A stretch of DNA of 23,712 nt. Source: Saccoglossus kowalevskii (taxonomy: Eukaryota; Hemichordata; Enteropneusta; Harrimaniidae). Below are positions 8,614 through 19,050 of the stretch, piece after piece; within the stretch, counting starts at the first letter, position 1, and each line of letters begins with the position of its first letter. The DNA lies in NCBI RefSeq assembly GCF_000003605.2, contig NW_003147955.1:1-23712 (forward strand), written 5' to 3'. A program made the translations under genes and the position numbers. The notes below the pieces were generated by a model. It did not search any database, was not told the DNA's origin, and saw only the letters and a program-made list of their open reading frames with translations.

Positions 8614-9468
8614 TGACATTTTCGTAGCAGACATTGCCCAGGAACAAATCCAATTATTTTGAAATTAATTTCTAGATTTATTATTCGTGGTATTTAAACC
8701 CAAATTCTGTACTAACGTACACATTTCATAGATCACAAACTAACAGTAATTTCAGAATTCTATCCCTTTCAGTTTCCCAACCCTTTTCCAAAAAGCCCAA
8801 ATAAGAAAATATACATCCCTTTCACAACATTTTGTAAACATTGTATACCTATTTACAAACTAAATTTGCCATATATTGGTATAATGTGTTATGTCACATC
8901 AAACTGTTTTGTTGGTTTCCTGTGATTAACAAATACTGACTGTGGAGAGTTCAGACTGAAAACGCAAGGCTCAAGAAACCAAAAAACAAAACCAAAATGA
9001 CCCTCAATCTATGAAACACTCCAATTATTATCTTAAAACTATATTCTTATATTTCAAAGAGATGCATCCCAATCTACCCTATCTGCCCAGATTTGGCTCA
9101 AAGACATGACGTAGTTTGAGGCTTGCAAACGAGAGGGAGTGTTCTTGTAATTGTATTTTTTATTTTTTGAGAATCGTGTAAATATGTTAACGTTATTTGT
9201 GACAATGATGCCTCGCGCGAGCTATGAAATCGTATAATTATTATTCTTTGTAATTCGTGCAAGTTCACCTCTCTTTTCGCGAATATTGAAATTAAACAAA
9301 GATCCACGAGGCAAGTTTAGTTGTAGCGACCAGACGGTGTGCATTCCGCAGTTACTTGCAATGAATATTTGTTGAATTCAACGTACGAATGAGACATGTG
9401 CATATCAGTAAACAACGGAACAGAGTTATGCTCAGATAAATGCAAATTTTGTAAAATTATCGTCATTC
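8614..9468. repeat. Spacer 9, full length
   Basis: No gene is seen. It is the AGCCCAAATAAGAAAATATAC / AACATTTTGTAAACATTG type with the short T tract and the variant TTTCCTGTGATTAAC. This type is shared with spacers 10, 11, 15 and 16. Confidence 0.9.
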
Positions 9469-9550
9469 TGGCAGCGGTGGGATTCGAACCCACGCCATCG
9501 AAATGACTGGTGCCTAAAACCAGAGCCTAAGACCACTCGGCCACGCTACC
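9469..9550 (-). tRNA. tRNA-Leu-TAG: tRNA-Leu(UAG) copy 10, three changes in the 5' half
   Basis: The changes are C17 to T, A21 to T and G26 to T; the T arm and B box are consensus. The A box becomes TGGCCGAGTGG, which fits the standard consensus even better than the array version. A21 is normally conserved because it stacks in the tRNA core. The TTTT stop is at 9453-9456. It is probably transcribed, but stability is uncertain. Confidence 0.88.
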
Positions 9551-10406
9551 TGACATTTTCGTAGCAGACATTGCCCAGGAACAAATCCAATTATTTTGAA
9601 ATTAATTTCTAGATTTATTATTCGTGGTATTTAAACCCAAATTCTGTACTAACGTACACATTTCATAGATCACAAACTAACAGTAACTTCAGAATTCTAT
9701 CCCTTTCAGTTTCCCAACCCTTTTCCAAAAAGCCCAAATAAGAAAATATACATCCCTTTCACAACATTTTGTAAACATTGTATACCTATTTACAAACTAA
9801 ATTTGTCATATATTGGTATAATGTGTTATGTCACATCAAACTGTTTTGTTGGTTTCCTGTGATTAACAAATACTGACTGTGGAGAGTTCAGACTGAAAAC
9901 GCAAGGCTCAAGAAACCAAAAAACAAAACCAAAATGACCCTCAATCTATGAAACACTCCAATTATTATCTTAAAACTATATTCTTATATTTCAAAGAGAT
10001 GCACCCCAATCTACCCTATCTGCCCAGATTTGGCTCAAAGACATGACGTAGTTTGAGGCTTGCAAACGAGAGGGAGGGTTCTTGTAATTGTATTTTTTAT
10101 TTTTTGAGAATCGTGTAAATATGTTAACGTTATTTGTGACAATGATGCCTCGCGCGAGCTATGAAATCGTATAATTATTATTTCTTGTGAATCGTACAAG
10201 CTCACCTCTCTTTACCGCGAATATTGAAATTAAACAAAGATCCACGAGGCAAGTTTAGTTGTAGCGACCAGACGGTGTGCATTCCGCAGTTACTTGCAAT
10301 GAATATTTGTTGAATTCAACGTACGAATGAGACATGTGCATATCAGTAAACAACGGAACAGAGTTATGCTCAGATAAATGCAAATTTTGTAAAATTATCG
10401 TCATTC
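9551..10406. repeat. Spacer 10, full length
   Basis: No gene is seen. It is the same type as spacer 9 (TTTCCTGTGATTAAC, AACATTTTGTAAACATTG). The right end has the GTGAATCGTACAAGCTCACC form and TAGCGACCAGACGG. Confidence 0.9.
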
Positions 10407-10488
10407 TAGCAGCGGTGGGATTCGAACCCACGCCATCGAAATGACTGGTGCCTAAAACCAGCGCCTTAGACCGCTCGGCCACGCTACC
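10407..10488 (-). tRNA. tRNA-Leu-TAG: tRNA-Leu(UAG) copy 11, single acceptor-stem change
   Basis: The only change is C72 to T, turning the first acceptor pair into G1-T72 (G-U in RNA). Both promoter boxes are consensus, and the TTTT stop is at 10391-10394. The gene is probably transcribed; a G-U first pair could affect 5' processing or charging. Confidence 0.93.
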
Positions 10489-11343
10489 TGACATTTTCGT
10501 AGCAGACATTGCCCAGGAACAAATCCAATTATTTTGAAATTAAATTCTAGATTTATTATTCGTGGTATTTAAACCCAAATTCTGTACTAACGTACACATT
10601 TCATAGATCGCAAACTAACAGTAATTTCAGAATTCTATCCCTTTCAGTTTCCCAACCCTTTTCCAAAAAGCCCAAATAAGAAAATATACATCCCTTTCAC
10701 AACATTTTGTAAACATTGTATACCTATTTACAAACTAAATTTGTCATATATTGGTATAATGTGTTATGTCACATCAAACTGTTTTGTTGGTTTCCTGTGA
10801 TTAACAAATACTGACTGTGGACAGTTCAGACTGAAAACGCAAGGCTCAAGAAACCAAAAAATAAAACCAAAATGACCCTCAATCTATGAAACACTCCAAT
10901 TATTATCTTAAAACTATATTCTTATATTTCAAAGCGATGCATCCCAATCTACCCTATCTGCCCAGATTTGGCTCAAAGACATGACGTAGTTTGAGGCTTG
11001 CAAACGAGAGGGAGGGTTCTTGTAATTGTATTTTTTATTTTTTGAGAATCGTGTAAATATGTTAACGTTATTTGTGACAATGATGCCTCGCGCGAGCTAT
11101 GAAATCGTATAATTATTATTCTTTGTAATTCGTGCAAGTTCACCTCTCTTTTCGCGAATATTGAAATTAAACAAAGATCCATGAGGCACGTTTAGTTGTA
11201 CCGATCAGACGGTGTGCATTCCGCAGTTACTTACAATGAATATTTGTTGAATTCAACGTACGAATGAGACATGTGCATATCAGTAAACAACGGAACAGAG
11301 TTATGCTCAGATAAATGCAAATTTTGTAAAATTATCGCCATTC
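10489..11343. repeat. Spacer 11, full length
   Basis: No gene is seen. It is the spacer 9 type with TTTCCTGTGATTAAC, GTGGACAGTTC and AAAAAATAAAACC. The upstream palindrome is changed to GAAATTAAATTC at about 10536. Confidence 0.9.
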
Positions 11344-11425
11344 TGGCAGCGGTGGGATTAGAACCCATGCCATCGAAATGACTGGTGCCTAAAACCAGCG
11401 CCTTAGACCGCTCGGCCACGCTACC
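11344..11425 (-). tRNA. tRNA-Leu-TAG: tRNA-Leu(UAG) copy 12, T-arm changes
   Basis: G57 to T in the T loop changes the B box to GGTTCTAATCC, and G49 to A makes an A-C mismatch at the base of the T stem. The remainder is consensus. The TTTT stop is at 11328-11331. TFIIIC binding is probably weakened. Confidence 0.9.
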
Positions 11426-12284
11426 TGACATTTTCGTAGCAGACATTGCCCAGGAACAAATCCAATTATTTTGAAATTAATTTCTAGATTTATTATTCGT
11501 GGTATTTAAACCCAAATTCTGTACTAACGTACACATTTCATAGATCACAAACTAACAGTAATTTCAGAATTCTATCCCTTTCAGTTTCCCAACCCTTTTC
11601 CAAAAAGCTCAAATAAGAAAGTATACATCCCTTTCACAAAATTTTATAAAAAATGTATAACTATTTACAAACTAAATTTGTCATATATTGGTATAATGTG
11701 TTATGTCACATCAAACTGTTTTTTGGGGGGATTTCCTTTCATTAGCAAATACTGACTGTAGACAGTTCAGACTGAAAACGCAAGGCTCAAGAAACCAAAA
11801 AACAAAACCAAAATGACCCTCAATCTATGAAACACTCCAATTATTGTCTTAAAACTATATTCCTATATTTCAAAGAGATGCACACCAATCTACCCTATCT
11901 GCCCAGATTTGGCTCAACCACATGACGTAGTTTGAGGATTGCAAACGAGAAAGGAGTTTTTTGTAATTGTATTTTTTATTTTTGAGAATCGTGTAAATAT
12001 GTTAACGTTATTTGTGACAATGATGCCTCGCGCGAGCTATGAAATCGTATTATTATTATTTCTTGTGAATCGTACAAGCTCACCTCTCTTTACCGCGAAT
12101 ATTGAAATTAAACAAAGATCCACGAGGCACGTTTAGTTGTACCGATCAGACGGTGTGCATTCCGCAGTTACTTGCAATGAATATTTGTTGAATTCAACGT
12201 ACGAATGAGACATGTGCATATCAGTAAACAACGGAACAGAGTTATGCTCAGATAAATGCAAATTTCGTAAAATTATCGTCTATC
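11426..12284. repeat. Spacer 12, full length, T6G6 tract
   Basis: No gene is seen. T6 at 11719-11724 and G6 at 11725-11730, plus GTATAACTATTTAC and TGTAGACAGTTC, match spacer 6. The 65-codon hydrophobic frame at 11939 is a copy of that at 6312 and is judged spurious. Confidence 0.9.
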
Positions 12285-12924
12285 TGGCAGCGGTGGGATT
12301 CCAACCCACGCCATCGAAATGACTGGTGCCTAAAACCAGCGCCTTAGACCGCTCGGCCACGCTACCTGACATTTTGGTAGCAGACATTGCCCAGGAACAA
12401 ATACAATTATTTTGAAATTAATTTCTAGATTCATTATTCGTGGTATTTAAACCCAAATTCTGTACTAATGTACACATTTCATAGATCACAAACTAACAGT
12501 AACTTCAGAATTCTATCCCTTTCAGTTTCCCAACCTTTTTCCAAAAAACCCATATAAGAAAATATACATCCCTTTCACAAAATTTTATAAAAAATGTATA
12601 CCTATTTACAAACTAAATTTGTCATATATTGGTATAATGTGTTATGTCACATCAAACTGTTTTGTTGGTTTCCTTTGATTAACAAATACTGACTGTGGAG
12701 ATTTCAGAGTGAAAACGCAAGGCTCAAGAAACCAAAAAACAAAACTAAAATGACCCTCAATCTATGAAACACTCCAATTTTTATCTTAAAACTATATTCC
12801 TATATTTCAAAGAGATGCACCCCAAACTACCCTATCTGCCCAGATTTGGCTCAACGACATGACGTAGTTTGAGGCTTGCAAACGAGAGGGAGGGTTCTTG
12901 TAATTGTATTTTTTATTTTTGAGA
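11457..12924. repeat. Higher-order duplicate of about 5830-7297 (offset ~5627)
   Basis: Shared markers are GTATAACTATTTAC, the T6G6 tract, GGAGTTTTTTG, ATACAATTATTTTG after the tRNA, ACCCATATA(G/A)G and AAAACTAAAATG. Differences include the B-box change in copy 13 and the loss of identity after 12924. The spacing equals six repeat units. Confidence 0.85.
12285..12366 (-). tRNA. tRNA-Leu-TAG: tRNA-Leu(UAG) copy 13, B-box C56 to G change
   Basis: The single change makes the T loop TTGGAAT and the B box GGTTGGAATCC. C56 pairs with G19 in the tRNA elbow and is the most critical B-box base. The same C56-to-G change in yeast SUP4 is the classic mutation that blocks TFIIIC binding (established knowledge). 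This copy is probably silent despite 81 of 82 consensus bases. The TTTT stop is at 12269-12272. Confidence 0.9.
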
Positions 12925-14260
12925 ATAGTGTAAATATGTTAACCTTATTTGTGACAATGATGCCTCGCGCGAGCTATGAAATCGTATAATTATTATTTCT
13001 TGTGAATTGTACAAGCTCACCTCTGTTTGTTGGTTTCCTTTGATTAACAAATACTGACTGTGGAGAGTTCAGACTGAAAACGCAAGGCTCAAGAAACCAA
13101 AAAACAAAACCAAAATGACCCTCAATCTATGAAACACTCCAATTATTATCTTAAAACTATATTCCTATATTTCAAAGAGATGCACCCCAATCTACCCTAT
13201 CTGCCCAGATTTGGCTCAACCACATGACGTAGTTTGAGGATTGCAAACGCGAAAGGGGGTTCTTGTAATTGTATTTTTTATTTTTTGAGAATCGTGTAAA
13301 TATATTAACGGTATTTGTGACAATGATGCCTCGCGCGAGCTATGAAATCGTATAATTATTATTTCTTGTGAATCGTACAAGCTCACCTCTCTTTTCCGCG
13401 AATATTGAAATTAAACAAAGATCCACGAGGCAAGTTTAGTTGTACCGATCAAACGGTGTGCATTCCGCAGTTACTTGCAATGAATATTTGTTGAATTTAA
13501 CGTACGAATGAGACATTTTCATATCAGTAAACAACGGAACAGAGTTATGCTCAGATAAATGCAAATTTCGTAAAATTATCGTCAATCTGGCAGTTATTCG
13601 TGCAAGTTCACCTCTCTTTTCCGCGAATATTGAAATTAAACAAAGATCCACGAGGCACGTTTAGTTGTACCGATCAGACGGTGTGCATTCCGCAGTTACT
13701 TGCAATGAATATTTGTTGAATTTAACGTACGAATGAGACATGTGCATATCAGTAAACAACGGAACAGAGTTATGCTCAGATAAATGCAAATTTCGTAAAA
13801 TTATCGTCAATCTGGCAGTGATTCGTGCAAGTTCACCTCTCTTTTCCGCGAATATTGAAATTAAACAAAGATCCACGAGGCACGTTTAGTTGTACCAATC
13901 AGACGGTGTGGATTCCGCAGTTACTTGCAATGAATATTTGTTGTATTCAACGTACGAATGAGACATGTGAATATCAGTAATCAACGGAGCAGAGTTATGC
14001 TCTGATAAATGCAAATTTTGTAAAATTATCGTCAATCTGGCAGTGATTCGTGCAAGTTCACCTCTTTTCCGCGAATATTGAAATTAAACAAAGATTCACG
14101 AGGCAAGTTTAGTTGTACCGATCAGACGGTGTGCATTCCGCAGTTACTTGCAATGAATATTTGTTGAATTCAACGTACGAATGAGACATGTGCATATCAG
14201 TAAATAACGGAACAGAGTTATGCTCAGATAAATGCAAATTTCGTAAAATTATCGTCTATC
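12367..14260. repeat. Spacer 13: tRNA-less unit plus second 225-bp subarray
   Basis: These 1894 bp contain no complete gene. Positions 12367-12924 match spacer 7. From 12925 the sequence matches the window start. A junction at about 13024 (CACCTCTG joined to TTTGTTGGTTTCC) marks the loss of about 573 bp, including a tRNA. The 225-bp subrepeats with stubs follow. Confidence 0.9.
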
Positions 14261-14266
14261 TGGCAG
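13369..14266. repeat. Second 225-bp subrepeat array with three tRNA stubs
   Basis: This is the counterpart of 444-1343 at an offset of 12925. The stubs TGGCAG lie at 13588-13593, 13813-13818 and 14038-14043, followed by the full tRNA at 14261. The last subrepeat is 223 bp because CACCTCTCTTTTCC has lost CT near 14062. Otherwise only isolated differences are visible (for example CAACGGAGC against CAACGAAGC), so the copying is recent. Confidence 0.92.
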
Positions 14267-14343
14267 CGGTGGGATTGGAACCCACGCCAGTCGAAATGAC
14301 TGGTGCCTAAAACCAGCGCCTTAGACGACTCGACCACGCTACC
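14261..14343 (-). tRNA. tRNA-Leu-TAG: tRNA-Leu(UAG) copy 14, degenerate, identical to copy 1
   Basis: This 83-nt copy has C11 to T, C17 to T, G18 to C, G57 to C and the extra variable-arm base, exactly as in copy 1. Anticodon TAG is intact. The TTTT stop is at 14245-14248. Its duplication with no further change shows a recent event rather than selection. It is probably a pseudogene. Confidence 0.85.
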
Positions 14344-15199
14344 CGACATTTTGGTAGCAGACATTGCCCAGGAACAAATCCAATTATTTTTGAATTAATT
14401 TCTAGATTTATTATTCGTGGTATTTAAACCCAAATTCTGTACTAATGTACACATTTCATAGATCACAAACTAACAGTAACTTCAGAATTCTATCCCTTTC
14501 AGTTTCCCAACCCTTTTCCAAAAAAACCAAATAAGAAAATATACATCCCTTTCACACAATTTTGTAAAAAATGTATACCTATTTACAAACTAAATTTGTC
14601 ATATATTGGTATAATGTGTTATGTCACATCAAACTGTTTTGTTGGTTTCCTTTGATTAACAAATACTGACTGTAGAGAGTTCAGACTGAAAACGCAAGGC
14701 TCAAGAAACAAAAAAACAAAACCAAAATGACCCTCAATCTATGAAACACTCCAATTATTATCTTAAAACTATATTCCTATATTTCAAAGAGATGCACCCC
14801 AATCTACCCTATCTGCCCAGATTTGGCTCAACGACATGACGTAGTTTGACGCTTGCAAACGAGAGGGGGGGTTCTTGTAATTGTATTTTTTATTTTTTGA
14901 GAATCGTGTAAATATGTTAGCGTTCTTTGTGACAATGATGCCTCGCGCGAGCTATGAAATCGTATAATTATTATTTCTTGTGAATCGTACAAGCTCACCA
15001 CTCTTTACCGCGAATATTGAAATTAAACAAAGATCCACGAGGCAAGTTTAGTTGTAGCGACCAGACGGTGTGCATTCCGCAGTTACTTGCAATGAATATT
15101 TGTTGAATTCAACGTACGAATGAGACATGTGCATATCAGTAAACAACGGAACAGAGTTATGCTCAGATAAATGCAAATTTTGTAAAATTATCGTCATTC
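14344..15199. repeat. Spacer 14, full length
   Basis: No gene is seen. It begins like spacer 1 (AACCAAATAAG, CACACAATTTTGTAAAAAATG, AAGAAACAAAAAAAC) but retains the region that spacer 1 lost. It has the private variant ATGTTAGCGTTCTTTGTG near 14914. Confidence 0.9.
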
Positions 15200-15281
15200 T
15201 GGCAGCGGTGGGATTCGAACCCACGCCATCGAAATGACTGGTGCCTAAAACCAGCGCCTTAGACCGCTCGGCCACGCTACC
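15200..15281 (-). tRNA. tRNA-Leu-TAG: tRNA-Leu(UAG) copy 15, consensus sequence
   Basis: This copy is identical to the consensus over 82 nt, with the TTTT stop at 15184-15187. Intact boxes suggest it is functional. Confidence 0.97.
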
Positions 15282-16136
15282 TGACATTTTCGTAGCAGAC
15301 ATTGCCCAGGAACAAATCCAATTATTTTGAAATTAATTTCTAGATTTATTATTCGTGGTATTTAAACCCAAATTCTGTACTAACGTACACATTTCATAGA
15401 TCACAAACTAACAGTAATTATAGAATTCTATCCCTTTCAGTTTCCCAACCCTTTTCCAAAAAGCCCAAATAAGAAAATATACATCCCTTTCACAACATTT
15501 TGTAAACATTGTATACCTATTTACAAACTAAATTTGTCATATATTGGTATAATGTGTTATGTCACATCAAACTGTTTTGTTGGTTTCCTGTGATTAACAA
15601 ATAGTGACTGTGGAGAGTTCAGACTGAAAACGCAAGGCTCAAGAAACCAAAAAATAAAACCAAAATGACCCTCAATCTATGAAACACTCCAATTATTATC
15701 TTAAAACTATATTCTTATATTTCAAAGAGATGCATCCCAATCTACCCTATCTGCCCAGATTTGGCTCAAAGACATGACGTAGTTTGAGGCTTGCAAACGA
15801 GAGGGAGGGTTCTTGTAATTGTATTTTTCATTTTTTGAGAATCGTGTAAAAATGTTAACGTTATTTGTGACAATGATGCCTCGCGCGAGCTATGAAATTG
15901 TATAATTATTATTCTTTGTAATTCGTGCAAGTTCACCTCTCTTTTCGCGAATATTGAAATTAAACAAAGATCCATGAGGCAAGTTTAGTTGTAGCGACCA
16001 GACGGTGTGCATTCCGCAGTTACTTGCAATGAATATTTGTTGAATTCAACGTACGAATGAGACATGTGCATATCAGTAAACAATGGAACAGAGTTATGCT
16101 CAGATAAATGCAAATTTTGTAAAATTATCGTCATTC
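15282..16136. repeat. Spacer 15, nearly identical to spacer 16
   Basis: No gene is seen. The private markers TAATTATAGAATTC, AAATAGTGACTG, TTTTTCATTTTTTGAG and GTGTAAAAATG are shared only with spacer 16, from 15282 to about 15890 at an offset of 937. This indicates a very recent one-unit duplication. The right end then differs (TTTGTAATTCGTGCAAG). Confidence 0.9.
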
Positions 16137-16218
16137 TGGCAGTGGTGGGATTCGAACCCACGCCATCGAAATGACTGGTGCCTAAAACCTGCGCCTTAGA
16201 CCGCTCGGCCACGCTACC
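16137..16218 (-). tRNA. tRNA-Leu-TAG: tRNA-Leu(UAG) copy 16, two stem mismatches
   Basis: G67 to A gives a C6-A67 mismatch in the acceptor stem, and T28 to A gives an A-A mismatch with A42 in the anticodon stem. The promoter boxes are consensus, and the TTTT stop is at 16121-16124. It is probably transcribed, but the product would be less stable. Confidence 0.9.
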
Positions 16219-17074
16219 TGACATTTTCGTAGCAGACATTGCCCAGGAACAAATCCAATTATTTTGAAATTAATTTCTAGATTTATTATTCGTGGTATTT
16301 AAACCCAAATTCTGTACTAACGTACACATTTCATAGATCACAAACTAACAGTAATTATAGAATTCTATCCCTTTCAGTTTCCCAACCCTTTTCCAAAAAG
16401 CCCAAATAAGAAAATATACATCCCTTTCACAACATTTTGTAAACATTGTATACCTATTTACAAACTAAATTTGTCATATATTGGTATAATGTGTTATGTC
16501 ACATCAAACTGTTTTGTTGGTTTCCTGTGATTAACAAATAGTGACTGTGGAGAGTTCAGACTGAAAACGCAAGGCTCAAGAAACCAAAAAATAAAACCAA
16601 AATGACCCTCAATCTATGAAACACTCCAATTATTATCTTAAAACTATATTCTTATATTTCAAAGAGATGCATCCCAATCTACCCTATCTGCCCAGATTTG
16701 GCTCAAAGACATGACGTAGTTTGAGGCTTGCAAACGAGAGGGAGGGTTCTTGTAATTGTATTTTTCATTTTTTGAGAATCGTGTAAAAATGTTAACGTTA
16801 TTTGTGACAATGATGCCTCGCGCGAGCTATGAAATCGTATAATTATTATTTCTTGTGAATCGTACAAGCTCACCTCTCTTTACCGCGAATATTGAAATTA
16901 AACAAAGATCCACGAGGCAAGTTTAGTTGTAGCGACCAGACGGTGTGCATTCCGCAGTTACTTGCAATGAATATTTGTTGAATTCAACGTACGAATGAGA
17001 CATGTGCATATCAGTAAACAACGGAACAGAGTTATGCTCAGATAAATGCAAATTTTGTAAAATTATCGTCATTC
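16219..17074. repeat. Spacer 16, copy of spacer 15
   Basis: No gene is seen. It is the same as spacer 15 up to about 16830, then switches to the GTGAATCGTACAAGCTCACC form. The switch point marks a recombination or conversion boundary near the CpG palindrome. Confidence 0.9.
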
Positions 17075-17156
17075 TGGCGGCGGTGTGATTCGAAGCCACG
17101 CCATCGAAATGACTGGTGCCTAAAACCAGCGCCTTAGACCGCTCGGCCACGCTACC
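17075..17156 (-). tRNA. tRNA-Leu-TAG: tRNA-Leu(UAG) copy 17, damaged T arm, probable pseudogene
   Basis: G53 to C and C62 to A destroy the two T-stem pairs that close the loop and change the B box to GCTTCGAATCA. T69 to C gives an A4-C69 mismatch in the acceptor stem. The D arm, anticodon arm and variable arm are consensus, and the TTTT stop is at 17059-17062. It is probably neither transcribed efficiently nor folded. Confidence 0.85.
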
Positions 17157-18030
17157 TGACATTTTCGTAGCAGACATTGCCCAGGAACAAATCCAATTAT
17201 TTTGAAATTAATTTCTAGATTTATTATTCGTGGTATTTAAACCCAAATTCTGTACTAACGTACACATTTCATAGATCACAAACTAACAGTAACTTCAGAA
17301 TTCTATCCCTTTTCAGTTTCCCAACCCTTTTCCAAAAAGCTCAAATAAGAAAGTATACATCCCTTTCACAAAATTTTATAAAAAATGTATACCTATTTAC
17401 AAACTAAATTTGTCATATATTGGTATAATGTGTTATGTCACATCAAACTGTTTTTTTTGGGGGGTGGGGGGTTTCCTTTCATTAGCAAATACTGACTGTA
17501 GAGAGTTCAGACTGAAAACGCAAGGCTCAAGAAACCAAAAAACAAAAAACAAAACCAAAATGACCCCCAATCTATGAAACACTCCAATTATTATCTTAAC
17601 ACTATTTTCCTATATTTCAAAGAGATGCACACCAATCTACCCTATCTGCCCAGATTTGGCTCAACAACATGACGTAGTTTGAGGCTTGCAAACGAGAGGG
17701 AGGGTTCTTGTAATTGTATTTTTTATTTTTGAGAATAGTGTAAATATGTTAACGTTATTTGTGACAATGATGCCTCGCGCGAGCTATGAAATCGTATTAT
17801 TATTATTTCTTGTGAATCGTGCAAGTTCACCTCTCTTTTCGCGAATATTGAAATTAAAGAAAGATCCATGAGGCAAGTTTAGTTGTACCGATCAGACGGT
17901 GTGCATTCCGCAGTTACTTGCAATGAATATTTGTTGAATTCAACGTACGAATGAGACATGTGCATATCAGTAAACAACGGAACAGAGTTATGCTCAGATA
18001 AATGCAAATTTCGTAAAATTATCATCTATC
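17157..18030. repeat. Spacer 17, longest T/G tract
   Basis: No gene is seen. The variable tract reads T8, G6, T, G6 at 17451-17471. An extra AAAAAAC repeat (AAAAAACAAAAAACAAAACC) lies near 17537. Together these lengthen the unit to 956 bp. A 61-codon hydrophobic frame at 17686 is the same spurious frame seen in spacers 3, 6 and 12. Confidence 0.9.
17451..17471 (+). repeat. Hypervariable T/G homopolymer tract
   Basis: The same spacer site is GTTTTGTTGG in about half the units, T7-T11 in others, T6G6 at 6093 and 11719, T8G6TG6 here and T8G10 at 20281-20298. Length variation of this kind is expected from polymerase slippage, and also from sequencing or assembly error in homopolymers. Confidence 0.8.
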
Positions 18031-18112
18031 TGGCAGCGGTGGGATTCGAACCCACGCCATCGAAATGACTGGTGCCTAAAACCAGCGCCTTAGACCGCTC
18101 GGCCACGCTACC
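18031..18112 (-). tRNA. tRNA-Leu-TAG: tRNA-Leu(UAG) copy 18, consensus sequence
   Basis: This copy is identical to the consensus over 82 nt, with the TTTT stop at 18015-18018. The 3' flank is ATCATCTATC, like that beside copies 1, 7, 13 and 14. It is predicted to be functional. Confidence 0.97.
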
Positions 18113-18968
18113 TGACATTTTCGTAGCAGACATTGCCCAGGAACAAATACAATTACTTTGAAATTAATTTCTAGATTCATTATTCGTGGTATTTAAACCC
18201 AAATTCTGTACTAATGTACGCATTTCATAGATCACAAACTAACAGTAACTTCAGAATTCTATCCCTTTCAGTTTCCCAACCCTTTTCCAAAAAACCCAAA
18301 TAAGAAAGTATACATCCCTTTCACAACATTTTGTAAACATTGTATACCTATTTACAAACTTAATTTGTCATATATTGGTATAATGTGTTATGTCACATCA
18401 AAATGTTTTGTTGGTTTCCTTTGATTAACAAATACTGACTGTGGAGAGTTCAGACTGAGAACGCAAGGCTCAAGAAACCAAAAAACAAAACCAATATGAC
18501 CCTCAATCTATGAAACACTCCAATTATTATCTTAAAACTATATTCCTATATTTCAAAGAGATGCACCCCAAACTACCCTATCTGCCCAGATTTGGCTCAA
18601 CGACATGACGTAGTTTGAGGCTTGCAAACGAGAGGGAGGGTTCTTGTAATTGTATTTTTTATTTGTTGAGAATCGTGTAAATATGTTAACGTTATTTGTG
18701 GCAATGATGCCTCGCGCGAGCTATGAAATCGTATAATTATTATTTCTTGTGAATCGTACAAGCTCACCTCTCTTTACCGCGAATATTGAAATTAAACAAA
18801 GATCCACGAGGCAAGTTTGGTTGTACCGATCAGACGGTGTGCATTCCGCAGTTACTTGCAATGAATATTTGTTGAATTCAACGTACTAATGAGCCATGTG
18901 CATATCAGTTAACAACGGAACAGAGTTATGCTCAGATAAATTCAAATTTCGTAAAATTATCGTCAGTC
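18113..18968. repeat. Spacer 18, full length
   Basis: No gene is seen. The left part matches spacer 8 (ACTGAGAACGC, ACCAATATGACC; offset 10436). From about 18620 it matches spacer 21 (TATTTGTTGAG, TTTGTGGCAATG; offset 2828), so it is a clear mosaic. The octamer before copy 19 is changed to ATTCAAAT. Confidence 0.9.
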
Positions 18969-19050
18969 TGGCAGCGGTGGGATTCGAACCCACGCCATCG
19001 AAATGACAGGTGCCTAAAACCAGCGCCTTAGACCGCTCGGCCACGCTACC
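18969..19050 (-). tRNA. tRNA-Leu-TAG: tRNA-Leu(UAG) copy 19, anticodon-stem mismatch
   Basis: The single change is A42 to T, giving a T28-T42 mismatch in the anticodon stem. The promoter boxes are consensus, and the TTTT stop is at 18953-18956. The 5' flank CTGTCATTTTCATAGC is also variant. Copy 22 is identical, including the flank. Confidence 0.93.

Larger units (their letters stand above)
12925..14750. repeat. 1.8-kb duplicate of the left end of the window (1-1827)
   Basis: Position 12925 corresponds to position 1. The match covers the tRNA-less junction, the 225-bp subarray, the damaged tRNA copy 14 (identical to copy 1) and the private spacer type with AACCAAATAAGAAAATATAC. It ends where spacer 1 has its 164-bp deletion and spacer 14 does not. 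The deletion or a conversion event is therefore younger than the duplication. Confidence 0.9.

Noticed and set aside
8459-8662. Plus-strand frame of 67 codons across a tRNA (also 19833-20036)
   Set aside because: It is antisense to the tRNA and to the conserved flanks; it is open in only two units with private substitutions.
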